A DNA stretch of 64,000 nucleotides, from assembly GCF_964204865.1 (NCBI RefSeq), contig NC_135263.1:15669426-15733425 (forward strand). Direction: 5' to 3'. The translations under genes and the position numbers were made by a program. This document shows positions 62,601 through 64,000 of this stretch, in pieces. Under the pieces are notes generated by a model. It saw only the letters and a list, made by a program, of their open reading frames with translations, was not told where the DNA came from and ran no database searches. This DNA is from Styela clava. Its lineage: Eukaryota; Chordata; Ascidiacea; Stolidobranchia; Styelidae. Positions within the stretch are counted from its first letter, which is position 1. Every line of letters starts with the position of its first letter.

Positions 62601-62791
62601 TGCTCAAATTAAAAAAAAAATACCAAAAATATTTACCGGGACGGGTGGCAGATTTCGGCTTCTCAGGTTCTAGACCACTGCTGAATACAGAACTTTGATA
62701 AGTTGGTTTAGCGTTTGGACTTTTCTTAGTTGAACTGTTGTCAGTCTCTCCAAATATATTGCTCGATCCACCTCCAGGAGGTCGGAGAACT
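56433..62791 (-). CDS. JPT: Jupiter/HN1 (JPT) family microtubule-associated protein, 5' exon outside window
   Basis: Seven exons on the minus strand: 62637-62791, 62381-62515, 60602-60796, then either 59424-60403 (own stop), or 57896-58024 followed by 57593-57825 (stop) or 56433-56671 (stop). The first visible exon starts with the family signature RVLRPPGGGSSNIFG; the second has DRMSSNIFG; the last ends PPGGKSSISFS, the usual JPT C-terminus. JPT proteins are small, disordered and microtubule/signalling-related, mostly cytosolic and nuclear. All downstream junctions are phase 1, so the exons can be skipped or swapped without breaking the frame. Many repeats of S-(S/K/H/T)-(I/V/L)-F occur. The long terminal exon (325 aa) is unusual; typical JPT proteins are 150-190 aa. 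The start codon exon is beyond 62791, probably beyond 64000. Confidence 0.85.
57593..57825 (-). CDS. JPT: JPT gene: alternative 3'-terminal exon
   Basis: 76 codons plus TAA; acceptor TTTTTTCAG|TAAC in phase 1. Contains RRNPITGEGIEIPQ, RLGPVKNVTGMRC and SAGGRSTFGG. It is paralogous to the exon at 56433-56671, so it probably arose by exon duplication. A GT in 'ggggg|ttgcg' could act as a weak phase-1 donor and make it internal. Confidence 0.7.
57896..58024 (-). CDS. JPT: JPT gene: internal cassette exon
   Basis: 129 nt, acceptor TAAACAG|TTTA and donor GAAG|GTAATT, phase 1 on both sides. Codes VYSRRSTSSIFSL, a Ser/Asp-rich linker and RHLRSSIFQPPEE. Two copies of the SSIF motif and the matching phase identify it as part of this gene. 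Confidence 0.7.
59424..60403 (-). CDS. JPT: JPT gene: long alternative terminal exon
   Basis: 325 codons plus stop, acceptor TTTTGTTCAG|GGTA in phase 1. Low-complexity and Ser-rich, with repeated short units: LRSSVF, NEMSSLF, TYRSKIF, NEISSVF, TYQSHVF, ESSLF, TYKSTVF. Paired HRNE(M/I)SS(L/V)F units follow (K/R)P(L/F). No globular domain is visible. If used, translation stops here and the PITG/PPGGKSS C-termini are excluded. Confidence 0.75.
60602..60796 (-). CDS. JPT: JPT gene: internal exon
   Basis: 195 nt, phase 1 at both ends (acceptor CTATTCAG|CTGC; donor ACAG|GTCTGA, a weak donor). Codes AAMKNNISNIPMF, a PIRRPVTAPTHMP segment and SSLNLFSTMNHAT. Confidence 0.7.
62381..62515 (-). CDS. JPT: JPT gene: second visible exon
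   Basis: 135 nt, phase 1 at both ends. Codes DRMSSNIFGTDNND and KTHQSSLFQEPEPLSEEKKK. The SSNIFG is the family's second signature copy. Confidence 0.82.
62637..62791 (-). CDS. JPT: JPT gene: first visible exon
   Basis: 155 nt; the acceptor follows a run of T (TTTTCAAG|AGTT), entering in phase 2, donor CCCG|GTAAAT in phase 1. Codes the JPT hallmark VLRPPGGGSSNIFGE and then TYQSSVFSSGLEPEK. An upstream exon carrying the ATG is needed and was not seen in 62792-64000. Confidence 0.87.
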
Positions 62792-64000
62792 CTTGAAAAA
62801 AAAATATGCTGAAAATTACAACCAGCATCACAGTGTCATTTGCAATCATGTGTTGCCAATTTTGGGTAAGAGTTGGGTACAACATAGGCAGATGATATTA
62901 TACTGGTATTTATTAAGCAGATACAACAGTATAAATGTCTTGATAAATAGACAGAATATTTCAGGCATAATAAGTGGCGGGGTTCAAAATTTTAAGAAAT
63001 GTATCGAAGCCACTAACAACAAGTTTCTCGTTTTGAATAACTGTGGCAAACTAAAAGAAAACAGGGAAATAATGGGTTCGCTGATTATCACAACATTCCA
63101 ACAACTGGTTCGCTGATTATCACGATTTCACAAAGTTTCGGAATAATAATTTGGATACATAATGAACAAATTTTGACAGACTACAAAATATAGGGTATGA
63201 TCATGATTGCCAGTTTCAGTAATTTATGGAAAGACTGAAGTGGCATAGATGGGTAGAAAGGGATTATGTAGTGTTGGATTTTATTCATTGGTGACAATAC
63301 TTTATACAAACTTTACCATTTATGCATTTTAGGCAGGCCAGGAATAGAGAATGTGCTAAAATTTTCTTGGAACTTTTTGCTCTTATACCTTTTCCCATGA
63401 ATAATTCTTGTAAAATTTTCATTTGAGCGTTCATCTTATAGAAAATGTTTTATTTTTTTAATTTTCAAAAAATATCCCCGACCCTGTAAACCTCTTAATT
63501 TAGTGGTTCTGGCAACATGTTTGAAAATGAATCAATCATTATAAACAGCATATTTTAGTGATTTGTATGGCATTCATTTTAAGATCATTCGGAATAAAGG
63601 CAGAACCCCAGCAAATGGTGCTCTGTAACTTCTATCTGAAGTATGTCCCAGTTTTTTTTTCAACTCTATACGAAGATTTCTATTGGATACCAACATACAA
63701 AACAAAATCTAGTTATATGACTGTTATAACATGACAGTTGAATGAGAAAGCAAGAGTTTGGTAAACCATCCTGGTGAAATGTTACAGATGTTGTTTTTCA
63801 GTTTGAAAGATAAAAATACAAGTCAGCAAGTGTATGATTCCTAAACATTAACTTCAATAGGCTATTGACCATTTCTAAGCAAGTTTACGGAAGCATCGGG
63901 GATCAATAGTGTTTTGCTTTGTAATAAGAAAATCACACCATTTCAGAGAGTCAGACGATCAAGTCTATAAAATTTTTTTTAACTGTATGATAGAATTTTC
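62792..64000. other. Probably the JPT intron 1; nothing else recognised
   Basis: AT-rich. A 17-bp direct repeat (ggttcgctgattatcac) occurs at about 63075 and 63108. The 128-codon plus-strand frame at 62730-63116 overlaps the JPT exon antisense and is not considered real. Confidence 0.45.

Overview
This is animal nuclear DNA. It is AT-rich, the genes have many short introns with GT-AG boundaries, and small DNA transposons are common. The gene set (Jupiter/HN1 family, SERCA, lectin/TSP1 receptors with tyrosine motifs in the tail) and the compact introns point to a marine invertebrate. My best guess is a tunicate or another invertebrate deuterostome, but nothing in the window proves the species. 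No bacterial features, CRISPR arrays or convincing tRNA/rRNA genes were seen.

Layout, left to right. (1) 0.06-6.8 kb, minus strand: ten phase-consistent exons of a gene that runs off the left edge. Its product is unrecognised and holds two related repeats that look like divergent RFX-type winged helices. Two small hAT elements sit in its introns. (2) 11.55-20.30 kb: a triple nest. A nearly intact, recently inserted Ty3/gypsy LTR retrotransposon lies inside one hAT element, which lies inside another that still has a perfect 8-bp target duplication and a fragment of transposase C-terminus. The retrotransposon's gag and pol are in different frames, with a textbook -1 frameshift signal at the junction. 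(3) 20.8-40.9 kb: a tandem segmental duplication with a unit of about 10 kb. Each full unit carries one ten-exon receptor gene, and a stub of a third unit remains at 40.7-40.9 kb. The receptors (425 and 428 aa) read: signal peptide, C-type lectin domain, thrombospondin type-1 repeat, Ser/Thr-rich stalk, one transmembrane helix, and a tail with 5-6 tyrosines in SH2/ITIM-like contexts. This is the most interesting system in the window: a pair of diverging candidate immune or self-recognition receptors.

(4) 44.36-47.37 kb, minus strand: an intact SERCA-type calcium pump of 1004 aa in a single uninterrupted exon. (5) 47.4-56.4 kb: mostly intergenic, with a 1.3-kb TIR element, a fold-back element nested in it, a possible secreted-peptide exon and a possible GPCR-like exon. 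(6) 56.4-62.8 kb, minus strand: a Jupiter/HN1 (JPT) family gene. All visible splice junctions downstream of its first visible exon are phase 1, it carries many copies of a short Ser-Ser-hydrophobic-Phe motif, and it has three possible 3' ends. Its first exon lies beyond the right edge.

The genes do not form an operon. The link between regions is mobile-element activity. Two elements inserted in receptor unit A are missing at the matching sites of unit B, so they date events relative to the duplication. All exon structures come from reading splice sites by eye, checked by reading-frame continuity; no transcript evidence was available.
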